Assembly: GCF_001544795.2 (NCBI RefSeq)
Contig: NZ_FCOI02000024.1
Location: 44,375-108,374 of the forward strand
From: Caballeronia temeraria
Lineage (GTDB): Bacteria > Pseudomonadota > Gammaproteobacteria > Burkholderiales > Burkholderiaceae
Direction: 5' to 3'
DNA: 64,000 bases
Below the pieces are notes generated by a model, which did no database searches, was not told the DNA's origin, and saw nothing but the letters and a program-made list of their open reading frames with translations. A program made the position numbers and the translations under genes. How positions within the stretch are numbered: the first letter of the stretch is position 1; each line of letters opens with the position of its first letter. This document shows positions 35,884 through 44,952 of the stretch, in pieces.

Positions 35884-36579
35884 ATGGAGACACGAATGGC
35901 AACGAGCCGAACGGGCGGGGCATTCCTTGCAATCTGGCATGACATCGAACGCGGGCAGGAAGGCGAATTCGAACGCTGGCATACGCAGGAACACATGCCG
36001 GAACGCATCGGCATTCCGGGCTTTTTGCAGGCGCGGCGCTACGTAGACTGGTCGCGGGCGAAGCACGGCTGCTTCACGCTCTACGATGGCGCGCACATCG
36101 AAACTTTCCGCTCGCCGGGCTACCTCGCGCGCCTGAACGATCCGACCGACTGGTCAAAGCGCGTACATCCCATTTTTCGCAACTTCATTCGCGGCGCGTG
36201 CGTGGAGCGCGCGGCGACGGGCGGCGGCGCCGGCGGCGCCTGTTCGACGTATCGGCTGACGCTGGATGCGCGCCGACGCGACGACGTGCTGCGCCATTGC
36301 GCGGCGGCGCTGTACGACATCGCCTCGCTCGATGGCGTCACCAGCGTACGCGTTGGGGCGAATGTCGCGGATATCACCCGTGTGCGCACGAAGGAAACCG
36401 AGCTGAAAGGACCGAACCGCGAAGACGTGTTCGATGCGGTCGTGATCGTCGAAGGCATCGGCCTCAGCGAACTGAACGTCGCTCAGGCGCGCGTGCTCGA
36501 GCTTTTGCGCGCAGATGGCCTGATTGATGCCGATGCCGCGCACTACCGCCTTTCACAACTGCTCTCGGCGGCGCACTGA
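35884..36579 (+). CDS. EthD/DUF4286-like alpha/beta-barrel protein
   Basis: A 231-residue protein with two ferredoxin-like halves. The N-terminal FLAIWHDI segment, FERWHTQEHMPERIGIPGFLQARRYVD, fits the substrate-pocket pattern of EthD-like proteins (WHTxEHMPER, PGFLxARRY). No catalytic function is assigned for close relatives. First gene of a run with a transporter, an epimerase and a TIM-barrel isomerase; the start could be MATSRTG five codons in. Confidence 0.65.
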   Translation: METRMATSRTGGAFLAIWHDIERGQEGEFERWHTQEHMPERIGIPGFLQARRYVDWSRAKHGCFTLYDGAHIETFRSPGYLARLNDPTDWSKRVHPIFRNFIRGACVERAATGGGAGGACSTYRLTLDARRRDDVLRHCAAALYDIASLDGVTSVRVGANVADITRVRTKETELKGPNREDVFDAVVIVEGIGLSELNVAQARVLELLRADGLIDADAAHYRLSQLLSAAH

Positions 36580-36628
36580 GCGCACGCGCGAATTCATTCA
36601 TCGACAAGACGGCATGAGGAGGAGACCT

Positions 36629-38023
36629 ATGACCGCATCTAGACACGAGACGAGCGACGCGCAGCTTCAGCGCGAAACCATGTCGACCGTCATCCGCAAG
36701 ATTTCGCCTTTCGTCGGGCTGCTGTTCTTCGTGGCCTTTCTGGACCGCGTGAACGTCAGCTTCGCCGCCTTGACAATGAAAACCGATCTGGCACTGTCCG
36801 ACGTCGCGTATGGCACGGGCGCCGGGCTGTTTTTCATCGGCTATTTCCTGGCGGAAATTCCGAGCAACATGATGTTGGAGCGTTTCGGCGCACGGCGCTG
36901 GCTGGCCCGCATCATGATCAGCTGGGGTCTGGTTTCGGTGGCGATGGCGTTCGTGCAGGGCGAGGTCTCGTTCTATGTGCTGCGCTTTCTGCTTGGCTTG
37001 GGCGAAGCGGGCTTCTATCCTGGTCTGATGCTGTACTTTACGTACTGGTTCCCAGTGCAATACCGGGCGCGCGTGATCGGCTTTCTGATGTTCGCGATTC
37101 CCATTGCAAGCTTCGTAGGCGCGCCGCTGTCGACCGGCATCATGTCGATTTTCGATGGCTCGCACGGCATGCCAGGCTGGCGCTGGCTGTTTGTGATCGA
37201 AGGCTTGCCCGCGGTGGTCCTGGGCTTCGTCACCATGCGCTATCTCGCCGACAACCCGCTCAAAGCGCGATGGCTGCGTGACGATCAGAAGTCGTGGCTC
37301 GTGAACAAGCTCGAAGGCGAACGTTCGCTGGCGACAGCGCACGCCAAAGGCGGCTGGCTTCGCGCGATCTCCAATCCTAAAGTGCTGTGCGTCGTGCTGA
37401 TTCTCGCGCTCAACGGGCTTGCCACGAACGGCGTCAATTTCTGGCTGCCGCAGCTCGTAAAAAGCTTCGGGCTGTCGACGTTTCAGACGGGACTCGTCGC
37501 GTCGATCCCTTATGGCTGCGCTGGGGTCGTCGTCGTGTTTTGGGGACTGCATTCGGACCTGAAGCGCGAGCGTGTGTGGCATTACGCGATTGCCGGATGG
37601 GTGGCGGCGGCGGGATTGTTCATCGCGGGATTCACGCTGAACCAGCCGGTGCTGAACATCGCGGCGCTTACGCTCGCGGTGATCGGCGTGAACGCGACGC
37701 AACCCGCCTTCTGGACGATGACCGGACTCGTGCTCGCGAGCACCAATGCGACGGCGGTGGGCTTTGCGTTCGTCAACTCGCTCGGCAATCTGACAGGCTA
37801 TGTCGGTCCGGTGCTGGTCGGCTGGCTCAAGCAGAGCACGGGCAGCTTTGGCACCGCGCTGCTCGTGCTCGGCTGCACGACGGTCGTCATGGGCGCGCTG
37901 CCGTTCACGTTGCGGCGCTATATCGTCGAACAGGAGCGCGGTGGCGATGCGCTCGCGCAGGAAACGTCTAAGGGGCGAAATGACGCTGCCGCGGTTTCGT
38001 GCACGACGCGCGAAAGTGTTTGA
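36629..38023 (+). CDS. MFS transporter, anion:cation symporter (ACS) type
   Basis: A 464-residue, 12-helix transporter of the phthalate/tartrate/glucarate group. Motifs: FLDRVNVSFAALTM in helix 1, GYFLAEIPSNMMLERFGARRW, and GLGEAGFYPGLMLYFTYWFP, all typical of ACS symporters for organic anions. GAGGAGG precedes the ATG at 36629. Its neighbours suggest the cargo is a sugar acid or an aromatic acid. Confidence 0.9.
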   Translation: MTASRHETSDAQLQRETMSTVIRKISPFVGLLFFVAFLDRVNVSFAALTMKTDLALSDVAYGTGAGLFFIGYFLAEIPSNMMLERFGARRWLARIMISWGLVSVAMAFVQGEVSFYVLRFLLGLGEAGFYPGLMLYFTYWFPVQYRARVIGFLMFAIPIASFVGAPLSTGIMSIFDGSHGMPGWRWLFVIEGLPAVVLGFVTMRYLADNPLKARWLRDDQKSWLVNKLEGERSLATAHAKGGWLRAISNPKVLCVVLILALNGLATNGVNFWLPQLVKSFGLSTFQTGLVASIPYGCAGVVVVFWGLHSDLKRERVWHYAIAGWVAAAGLFIAGFTLNQPVLNIAALTLAVIGVNATQPAFWTMTGLVLASTNATAVGFAFVNSLGNLTGYVGPVLVGWLKQSTGSFGTALLVLGCTTVVMGALPFTLRRYIVEQERGGDALAQETSKGRNDAAAVSCTTRESV

Positions 38024-38056
38024 GCGATTGAGCATCGACTTCCGAGGAATGGACAC

Positions 38057-38959
38057 ATGAAAGTTTTGATCACGGGCGGCGGCGGGTTTCTCGGCGCGTG
38101 GATCGTGCGGGCGCTGACGGCGCGCGGCATCGGCGTGCGGGTGATGGAGTTGCGCGAGGACCGGCGCATTGCGCGCGCCGTGTTGGGCGGGGAACTGGCC
38201 GATACCCTCGATTGGACCATCGGCGACGTGCGCCGCACCGACGATGTGCGCACCGCTCTGCGCGGTTGCGACCACGTCATCCATCTCGCCGGCCTGCTCA
38301 CGCCCGCGTGCCAGCAAGACCCGCTGCTCGGCGCGGCGGTCAATGTCGCGGGCACGCTCAATGTCTTTGAAGCGGCGAAGGACACGGGCATCCGGAAAGT
38401 GCTGTATTCGAGCAGCGGCGGCGTCTATGGGCCCGACGATCCTGACTTCCCGTTGCCGACTACGCACTATGGCGCGTTCAAGCTTGCCAACGAAGGATCG
38501 GCCCGTGCTTACTGGCTGGAACACGGCATCGCGAGCATCGGCTTCCGGCCGTTCGTCATCTACGGGCCGGGCCGCGAAACCGGCCTCACGGCGGGACCGA
38601 CGCTCGCGTGCCGCGCCGTGGCGCTCGGCGAGCCGTATACGATTCCTTACACGGGGCGGTCCGGCCTTGTTTTCGTCGGCGATGTCGCGGCGGCGTACGA
38701 ACGCGCGATCGTGACATCGTTCGATGGCGCGCACGTCGTCAACCAGGCGGGGCATAGCACCGACATGAGCGAGGTGATTCACGCACTGCGCCAGATCGAT
38801 CCGGCAGCCGACATTCGCGCCGAAGGCCCGCCGATGCCGAGCCTTTCTACGGCCAACGGCTTTACCGGCGAGGACGTGCTGGGACCGCTTGACGTGACGC
38901 CGGTGAGCGCAGGCTTGCGGATCACGGTTGAGCATTATCGCAAGGCGCTCGTCGTCTAA
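38057..38959 (+). CDS. NAD-dependent epimerase/dehydratase (extended SDR)
   Basis: A 300-residue extended SDR. NAD site TGGGGFLG at the N-terminus; catalytic Ser in YSSSGGVYG and Tyr/Lys in HYGAFKLANE (YxxxK). Such enzymes oxidise or epimerise sugars, sugar acids or related hydroxyl compounds. It lies 33 bases after the transporter gene in the 35884-39806 run. Confidence 0.86.
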   Translation: MKVLITGGGGFLGAWIVRALTARGIGVRVMELREDRRIARAVLGGELADTLDWTIGDVRRTDDVRTALRGCDHVIHLAGLLTPACQQDPLLGAAVNVAGTLNVFEAAKDTGIRKVLYSSSGGVYGPDDPDFPLPTTHYGAFKLANEGSARAYWLEHGIASIGFRPFVIYGPGRETGLTAGPTLACRAVALGEPYTIPYTGRSGLVFVGDVAAAYERAIVTSFDGAHVVNQAGHSTDMSEVIHALRQIDPAADIRAEGPPMPSLSTANGFTGEDVLGPLDVTPVSAGLRITVEHYRKALVV

Positions 38960-39002
38960 CGGGCGACGCAGACGAAAAAGTAAAACGAAACAAGGACGAG
39001 AG

Positions 39003-39806
39003 ATGAGAACCATCGGAGCGCACACCTTCGGCATGGTCTGGACACACGACGCGGCATCCGCGATCGATGCCTTCGCCGCACTCGGCTTCCGCGACTTTCA
39101 GTTAATGGCGATGGCGCCGCATCTGGATCCTTGGCACGGCTCGGCGGCGGTGGACGGTATCCGCCGCGCGCTCGATGCGTGCGAAGGGCGCGTGCTCGCC
39201 GTGGATCTGCCCAGCAGCGATATCAACATCGCGAGTTCGACCCCGGCCGCGGTGGCGTTCGCGATGCAGACCTATGACCACGCGCTGTCGCTGGGCCACG
39301 CGGTCGGCGCGCGTTGGCTGACGATCAATTCCGGACGCAGACATATGCTTCTGCCGCCGCCGGATGAGCGCCTTCTGCACGTGTATTCCGATGCGTTGCG
39401 CCGGATTGCTTCGCGTGCGGATGCGTGCGGGATGCGGGTGTTGATCGAGAATATTCCGGGGTGTTTGCTCGAGACGGCGTCGGCGCTGTCGGCGTTTCTC
39501 GGCGCCCGCGAGTTCACCAATGTCGATGTGCTTTACGACGTGGCGAACGCGGCCGCAGTGGGCGAAGACCCGGTTGCCGGGCTGGCAATGCTTGAGGGGC
39601 GCGTGGCGGTCGTGCATCTTTCGGATGCCCCGAAGGGGGCGTGGAAGCATGCGCCTATTGGGTCGGGTGACATCGATTTCGACGCCATTCGAGTGCAACT
39701 CGACACGATGGGCTACGAGGGCGAAGTCGTGTTGGAGATTATCAGCCCGACGCCTGTCGAGGACCTTCAGGCATCTTTGGACCAATTGCGTCAACGGTTC
39801 TGGTGA
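39003..39806 (+). CDS. Sugar phosphate isomerase/epimerase, xylose isomerase-like TIM barrel
   Basis: A 267-residue TIM barrel. Metal-site residues can be placed as Glu in VLIENIPG, Asp in VLYDVANA, His in VVHLSDAP and Glu in VVLEIISP, the usual E-D-H-E set. Members include hydroxypyruvate isomerases, inosose dehydratases and 3-dehydroshikimate dehydratases. Last gene of the run that starts at 35884; the substrate is unknown. The 249 bases after it hold no gene and should contain the promoter of the next one. Confidence 0.83.
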   Translation: MRTIGAHTFGMVWTHDAASAIDAFAALGFRDFQLMAMAPHLDPWHGSAAVDGIRRALDACEGRVLAVDLPSSDINIASSTPAAVAFAMQTYDHALSLGHAVGARWLTINSGRRHMLLPPPDERLLHVYSDALRRIASRADACGMRVLIENIPGCLLETASALSAFLGAREFTNVDVLYDVANAAAVGEDPVAGLAMLEGRVAVVHLSDAPKGAWKHAPIGSGDIDFDAIRVQLDTMGYEGEVVLEIISPTPVEDLQASLDQLRQRFW

Positions 39807-40055
39807 CTTTCCTCGGGCCATCAAGCGTCATTCGATTGCGCCGGAGTGCGGACATTGAGGCGTCCAGTTCCCTGCTGTAAGGAATCGTACTCAGAACGGC
39901 ACGCGTGCCGTCACCGCGCGGAACGGCGACCGCCGGCCGCCATGCAGAAAACCGCTCGGTTCCCAAACATCTCGATTTCCTCCTACGATATGCACTGTTA
40001 GCGATCTCGCGCATCGGGGCGGTCGCACTGGTCAATCACGGGAGGGGACAAGTAG

Positions 40056-41735
40056 GTGAAAAATTTTCAAATACTTGATCACATCACGGACGGCGTCATG
40101 GCGCTCGACCGGGAGTGGAGGTTCCGGAACATCAACCGGACCGCTGCGCGGCTCCTGAAGCGCCGGCCCGAGGACCTGCTGGGTCGCGAGATCTGGGCCG
40201 AATACCCGGATCTCATCGGGTCGCCCTATGAGGCAGCCTATAGGCAGGCGACCGAGACCGGTGTGCCCAGCACCGCGACAGACTTCTACGCGCCGCTAGG
40301 TACCTGGTTTGAAGTGCGGGCATTCCCATGCGACGACGGCATCGTCGTGCTGGTTCGTGACGTCACCGAAGCGCGGGCAATCTCCGAACGTTTGTCCCGC
40401 CAAGCCACGCATGATGAACTGACCGGCCTCATTAACCGCCGGGAACTGTCGCTGCGGCTTGACAAACTCGTCGACGAAGGCGCGGCCGCTTCTGTCGATC
40501 TGCTCTTCATCGATCTTGACCGCTTCAAGGATATCAACGACTCGTTTGGCCACGCGGTGGGCGATGAGGTGCTGCGTGTCATCGGCGAGCGTCTTTCAGA
40601 CATGGTTACGGAAAGCGTCCATGTTTCGCGCATCGGCGGTGACGAATTCGTCATTTTCCTCGTCGACGCCCCCGAGGACGAGGCTGCGCGGGTGGCGCGC
40701 GACGTCACGATACGCCTGCGCGAGCCAATACAGACGCCGTGCGTGCGGGCCTCGGTGGGCGCGAGCATCGGCCTGGCGCGCTATCCCATCTCGGCATCGA
40801 ATGCGTGCGAGCTGCTCCGTAATGCGGACAGCGCGATGTATCACGCGAAGCGCACGGGCGGTTCGCGCGTGTGTTCGTTTGGAAAGGAGGATGCGCAGCG
40901 CCTCTCGCATCGCCGGCGGCTGCGGGCCGACCTGGAGAGCGCGAGCGCCGCGCGCCAATTCGAACTGCACTATCAGCCACAACTGGACCTGCATGCTGGC
41001 CGCGTCTACGGGGCCGAGGCGCTGCTGCGCTGGAACCATCCACAACTGGGTATGCTCACGCCGGCCGATTTCCTCGACGTCCTGCTTAAATCGCCTGCCG
41101 ACGAGGCGACGGGCGACTGGTTAATTCGCCGTGCATTCCGCCAGGCGGCGAAATGGCAGGCAGCGAACCGTATGGGGTTCAAGGTCGCCGTCAACCTCTC
41201 GGCCACGACGATCCAGAACTGCGATCTCGCCGCACTGGTTTCGGAGGCGGCCGATGCGGCCGGCGTATGCGCTTCCGCACTCGACATCGAGGTGACGGAG
41301 ACAATCGTAATGAGTGACTTTGCGGCCGCGTCGCGCGCGCTCTCGGCTGTACGAGAACTTGGCGTGACCGTCTCGCTCGACGATTTCGGCACCGGCTACT
41401 CCAGCCTCGCATACCTCGCGCGACTGCCCGTCGATTGCATCAAAATCGACAAGTCGTTCGTGCAGGAGCTTACTGCCAAGGAGACCTGTCGCCACGCACG
41501 CGCGATGATCGAAGCGATGGTGGCGCTTGCCCGCGCGCTGGGCATGAGAACGGTTGCGGAAGGCATCGAGAACGAAGCGCAACTCGTCCTCATCAAAGAA
41601 ATCGGCTGCGATGCCGGGCAGGGATATTTCATTGGCAAACCGGGCTCGGCAGCGCGCATCGATCCTTACGCCGAGCCCGAGTTTTTGCCGGCTCGAGCAT
41701 CGTCGTTGCGCGACGAGGAAGGCGGATGGCGCTAG
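40056..41735 (+). CDS. PAS-GGDEF-EAL c-di-GMP enzyme
   Basis: A 559-residue soluble protein: PAS domain (about 1-105), GGDEF (about 115-275) and EAL (about 285-540). The cyclase active site GGDEF is intact at 194-198. No inhibitory RxxD site precedes it. The phosphodiesterase residues are also intact: EAL at 321-323, NLSA, EVTE, DDFGTGYSS, KIDKSF and AEGIE. GTG start after GGAGGGG. No membrane segments, so a PAS-bound ligand or redox signal is the expected input. It lies among catabolic operons with no flagellar or biofilm genes beside it. Confidence 0.93.
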   Translation: MKNFQILDHITDGVMALDREWRFRNINRTAARLLKRRPEDLLGREIWAEYPDLIGSPYEAAYRQATETGVPSTATDFYAPLGTWFEVRAFPCDDGIVVLVRDVTEARAISERLSRQATHDELTGLINRRELSLRLDKLVDEGAAASVDLLFIDLDRFKDINDSFGHAVGDEVLRVIGERLSDMVTESVHVSRIGGDEFVIFLVDAPEDEAARVARDVTIRLREPIQTPCVRASVGASIGLARYPISASNACELLRNADSAMYHAKRTGGSRVCSFGKEDAQRLSHRRRLRADLESASAARQFELHYQPQLDLHAGRVYGAEALLRWNHPQLGMLTPADFLDVLLKSPADEATGDWLIRRAFRQAAKWQAANRMGFKVAVNLSATTIQNCDLAALVSEAADAAGVCASALDIEVTETIVMSDFAAASRALSAVRELGVTVSLDDFGTGYSSLAYLARLPVDCIKIDKSFVQELTAKETCRHARAMIEAMVALARALGMRTVAEGIENEAQLVLIKEIGCDAGQGYFIGKPGSAARIDPYAEPEFLPARASSLRDEEGGWR

Positions 41736-41852
41736 CCGCCAGCACGCAGCCTGTCAGCGTCTTACTGATTGTGTTCGACGCGTGCGCTTTTTCGATGAGC
41801 GCGGTGTTCGATGCATCGGGCGTACGAGCAACTTATAGATCTCGGACGCGGC

Positions 41853-42932
41853 TCAATCCGGGTACTGCGCGACTATCTCGATCCAGTTTGCGCCGCGGCC
41901 GCCGGCCGTTCGCGACACGTGGGTCAACGCGCCGGTTCGAGGCTCGATCTGATACGCACTGACGTGTGACGATAACTCCCCACACGCAACCAAAAACGTA
42001 CCACTTGGATCGATTTTGAAACCACGTGGTTGGCGCTCCGTTTCCGTCCAATCGGTGTCGACTACGGTAGAGCCATCCTTCGATACGTGATGGACAACGA
42101 TACGACTGGTGTTGCGATCGGATGCATACAAAAAACGTCCGGTCGGATGGATTTGAAGGTCCGCATTCCAAATAGACTTAGCGAGCACGGCGGGATCAGG
42201 CTGGTTCGGTGCATCAGCGGGAGGGCGGCTAAGTCCCGGCTGCAGCCCGGCGTACGCCTTTGCGCGCGGGGAGACGCCGCAAAATTCCAGTGTGCCTTTT
42301 TCTAGATCGCGCTTGAAGACAGCGATGTCGCCCCGAAACTCGCTGAGCACATAAAGATGGTGCCCCGAAGGTGACAAGCGCAAATGACGCGGGCCAAAGC
42401 CATGGTCCAGATCCACCGAGTCAATCTTGCTAAGGTGCGTTTGAGCATTGTCGCGGCGAATCTCGTAACCGATGATTTGGTCGCTGCCATGTGCACTGAC
42501 ATACACGAATCGGTCGTCATTCGAAACCGCTGTCCCGTGGGCATGGGCAATGCCTTCGATGATCTGCACGGGCCTGTCTTCATCGGAATCGGAAGTCGCA
42601 TATACGGTCAGGCGATGCTCGCTGTACGACGATCCGAAAAGCAGCGACCCGGAATTGTCACTTTCGAGGTACACGTTGCTGGCTTCGACTCCAGTCCTGC
42701 GCGTTTGCGTCAGTTTGCCGGTGTGTCGGTCGATTGAGAAGGTAAGCAGAGAACGGTGGGAACCGCGCGTAGCCGCGACGAAGGAAGACTTTTTGGCGCG
42801 AAGCGCGAAAGGCATGACACGTTCCGCCGCAGGATAGCGCTCCAGCGGAGTCAATTGTCCGGACTGTCCGTCGAGTCGGAAAACCCCGATGTCTCCATCG
42901 TCAGCATACGAAACGAAAGCGAAGAAGTTCAT
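41853..42932 (-). CDS. Lactonase-family beta-propeller (6-phosphogluconolactonase type)
   Basis: A 359-residue seven-bladed propeller of the YbhE/Pgl family (PF10282). Repeating blade motifs are visible, such as DGQSGQLTPLE near the start, FGPRHLRLSPSGHHLYVLSE in the middle and HPTGRFLYASDRN and PRGFKIDPSGTFLVACGE near the end. Family enzymes hydrolyse sugar lactones or carboxy-cis,cis-muconate lactone. It converges with the GGDEF-EAL gene and is divergent from the shikimate-like operon. Confidence 0.85.
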   Translation of the reverse strand: MNFFAFVSYADDGDIGVFRLDGQSGQLTPLERYPAAERVMPFALRAKKSSFVAATRGSHRSLLTFSIDRHTGKLTQTRRTGVEASNVYLESDNSGSLLFGSSYSEHRLTVYATSDSDEDRPVQIIEGIAHAHGTAVSNDDRFVYVSAHGSDQIIGYEIRRDNAQTHLSKIDSVDLDHGFGPRHLRLSPSGHHLYVLSEFRGDIAVFKRDLEKGTLEFCGVSPRAKAYAGLQPGLSRPPADAPNQPDPAVLAKSIWNADLQIHPTGRFLYASDRNTSRIVVHHVSKDGSTVVDTDWTETERQPRGFKIDPSGTFLVACGELSSHVSAYQIEPRTGALTHVSRTAGGRGANWIEIVAQYPD

Positions 42933-43064
42933 CTCGATTCTCTGAAGTAAACGTTATGTTTAGCTTACATTGAACCGAATAGTACAAAATGCGTACTCGC
43001 AACTTCAAGCCTCTCAGTACTTTCCCTACCCGAACGGTCCAACTCGCAGATTAATTGCCATACG

Positions 43065-43084
43065 CAATGTCAATATTGCATTCA
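43065..43084 (+). promoter_or_regulatory. Candidate LysR operator upstream of the 43143 operon
   Basis: CAATGTCAATATTGCATTCA, containing the dyad GCAAT-N6-ATTGC, 59-78 bases before the ATG of the first gene of the operon. A 20-base copy matching at 17 positions with identical spacing occurs at 55245-55264 next to the LysR gene at 55276. Further ATTGC/GCAAT half-sites follow at once (CATTGCATTG). Binding by that regulator is an inference. Confidence 0.6.
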
Positions 43085-43142
43085 TTGCATTGCCAGCATA
43101 CGCGCGGGATCGTATCTTCGTGTCCATTCAAGGAGACGTTTT

Positions 43143-44093
43143 ATGAAGATCGCATTTCTGGGCGCCGGAGCGCTGGGCTGCGCCATTGGCGCCGCCCTGA
43201 CCGAGGGAGGCCATGAAACATGGCTCGTCGACCGGTTCGCGGCACACGTGGAGGCCATGTCCGGCGACGGCCTGCAGGTAGACGACGAGCGCGGCACACG
43301 CCGCGTCAAGGTCCGCGCGACGATGAACCCCGCTGATGTCGGCCCCGTCGACCTCGTCGTCGTGCTGGTCAAATCCTTTCACACCGATTCCGCGATGCGC
43401 GGCGCGCTCGATCTCGTCGGCCCGGAAACGCTCGTGCTCTCGCTGCAGAACGGCCTCGGTCACGAAGACGTGCTGAGCGATATTGTCGGACGTGAGCGCG
43501 TGCTTGCGGGTAAGACCTATGTCGGCGGCGTGCTGCGCGCGCCCGGGCATATCCAGTCCGGCGTCACCGGCAAGATCACGATCATCGGCGAACTCGACGG
43601 ACGCATGACCCGTCGCGCACAAGCAGTCGCAGATGCGTTCAACAGCGCGGGTCTCACGACCATGGTCAGCGACAACATTCTCGGCACGATGTGGGACAAG
43701 CTGCTGATCAATGTCGCTACCGGTGCGATTACAGGCATCACCCGTCTCACTTACGGACAGCTTTACAGCGAACCCGTCCTGAAGGCGACCTCGCTCGCTG
43801 CAATCGAAGAAGCTATGGCGGCTGCCAGGGCGGCCGGCATCAAGCTGTCCATTACGAAGGCTGAAGACGCCTGGAACATGGCCGCCGAAGGGCTGCCGGC
43901 TGCGTTCAAGACCTCGATGCTGCAGAGTCTGGAGAAGTCGTCCGTCACCGAAATCGACTTTATCAACGGCGCGGTCGTGCGCTGGGGCGAACGGCTCGGC
44001 GTGCCGACGCCGGTGAATTCGACGCTCGTCTCATGCATCAAGGGCATCGAGCGCGCCATGTCGGATCGTCAGAAGGAAGGGGCGGCGGCATGA
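43143..44093 (+). CDS. Ketopantoate reductase-family dehydrogenase
   Basis: A 316-residue 2-dehydropantoate 2-reductase-like protein. NADP motif GAGALGCAIG at the N-terminus, the catalytic Lys in MWDKLLINVA and a Glu in EIDFINGAVV are present. In this setting it more probably reduces or oxidises a 2-oxo/2-hydroxy acid of the pathway than makes pantoate. AAGGAGACG precedes the ATG. It opens an operon of tightly joined genes: its TGA overlaps the next ATG. Confidence 0.87.
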   Translation: MKIAFLGAGALGCAIGAALTEGGHETWLVDRFAAHVEAMSGDGLQVDDERGTRRVKVRATMNPADVGPVDLVVVLVKSFHTDSAMRGALDLVGPETLVLSLQNGLGHEDVLSDIVGRERVLAGKTYVGGVLRAPGHIQSGVTGKITIIGELDGRMTRRAQAVADAFNSAGLTTMVSDNILGTMWDKLLINVATGAITGITRLTYGQLYSEPVLKATSLAAIEEAMAAARAAGIKLSITKAEDAWNMAAEGLPAAFKTSMLQSLEKSSVTEIDFINGAVVRWGERLGVPTPVNSTLVSCIKGIERAMSDRQKEGAAA

Positions 44094-44482
44094 GCGTGCC
44101 AAAAGCCTATCTAGAGCACGTCGCCATCTGGGTGAAGGACATCCACTGGCATATCCGCTTCTTCGAAGAAGTGCTGGGCATGACCCTTCGTGAAGTGGAC
44201 GGGACACGTGAAGAGCCGCGTCAGTACTGGACGCTCGGCGGTCTTCAGTTCATCAGCGATCCGCTGCATGAGGGTCCCGAAGGCCGGCTCGCACACCTTG
44301 GCGTGATGTGCGAGGACCTCGAAGCCGCACTTGCCGCCGCCCAGCCCTTCGGCGTCACCGCAATGACGCAAGGACGCAACTGGCTGCGTCTGCCCGACGG
44401 ACTAGCCGTCGAACTCATTCAGGCAAGACCCGCCACGTGCGTCGCGCAGGCCCTTGCAATCAATCCACGCGCGGAGGCGTGA
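44090..44482 (+). CDS. VOC-family (glyoxalase-fold) protein
   Basis: A 130-residue single-module vicinal oxygen chelate protein. LEHVAIWVKDIHWHIRFFEEVLGM at the N-terminus supplies the first metal His; the pattern HLGVMCEDLEAAL and a terminal Glu (LAVELIQ) complete it. The family includes lyases, isomerases, epimerases and extradiol dioxygenases. It overlaps the reductase gene and lies directly before the MaoC gene, so it probably acts on a CoA- or oxo-acid intermediate. Confidence 0.8.
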   Translation: MSVPKAYLEHVAIWVKDIHWHIRFFEEVLGMTLREVDGTREEPRQYWTLGGLQFISDPLHEGPEGRLAHLGVMCEDLEAALAAAQPFGVTAMTQGRNWLRLPDGLAVELIQARPATCVAQALAINPRAEA

Positions 44483-44484
44483 GC

Positions 44485-44952
44485 ATGAGCACCATCACCA
44501 ACACGGAAAAGTACTGGGACGATGCGCAGGAAGGCGACGAGTGCGTCAGCCCGACCTACACCGTCACGAAAGAACGCATTCTCGCTTACGCCGATCTCAC
44601 GGGCGATCACACACCAGTGCATGTGGACGAGGAATACGCCAACGCAAGCCATTTCGGTTCGATAGTCGCGCACGGTCTGTTCGGCCTGTCGATCGCCGAT
44701 GGCCTCAAGACACAGAGCGACTACCGCTTCCTGCCGGGCATGTCGCTCGGCTGGACGTGGGACTTCGTGCTGCCCATCAAGGTCAACGACGTGCTGCACG
44801 TGAAGTTTCGCGTGACGTCCATGCGGGCGAGTAAGAGCCGACCGGGCTGGGGCATCGTCGTACTGCCTTCCGAGCTGATCAATCAGAACGGCGAAGTCGT
44901 TCAACGCGGAGAGCATCGTCTGATGATTCCGCGCCGTCCGGGAGCCTTCTGA
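44485..44952 (+). CDS. MaoC-family hydratase
   Basis: A 155-residue hotdog-fold protein. The hydratase motif is visible as GDHTPVHVDEEYANASHFGSIVAHGLFGLSI, with catalytic Asp and His in D-H-T-P-V-H. Such enzymes hydrate enoyl-CoA or mesaconyl-type thioesters. GGAGG lies just upstream. Its TGA shares a base with the start codon of the CoA-transferase gene, consistent with acting on the CoA ester that enzyme forms. Confidence 0.85.
   Translation: MSTITNTEKYWDDAQEGDECVSPTYTVTKERILAYADLTGDHTPVHVDEEYANASHFGSIVAHGLFGLSIADGLKTQSDYRFLPGMSLGWTWDFVLPIKVNDVLHVKFRVTSMRASKSRPGWGIVVLPSELINQNGEVVQRGEHRLMIPRRPGAF

Noticed and set aside
36464..39034. 856-codon open frame on the minus strand across the transporter and epimerase genes
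   Set aside because: A shadow of the GC-rich plus-strand genes: its protein is dominated by Arg, His, Ala and Gln with no family features, while the plus strand encodes clear transporter, epimerase and EthD-like proteins.
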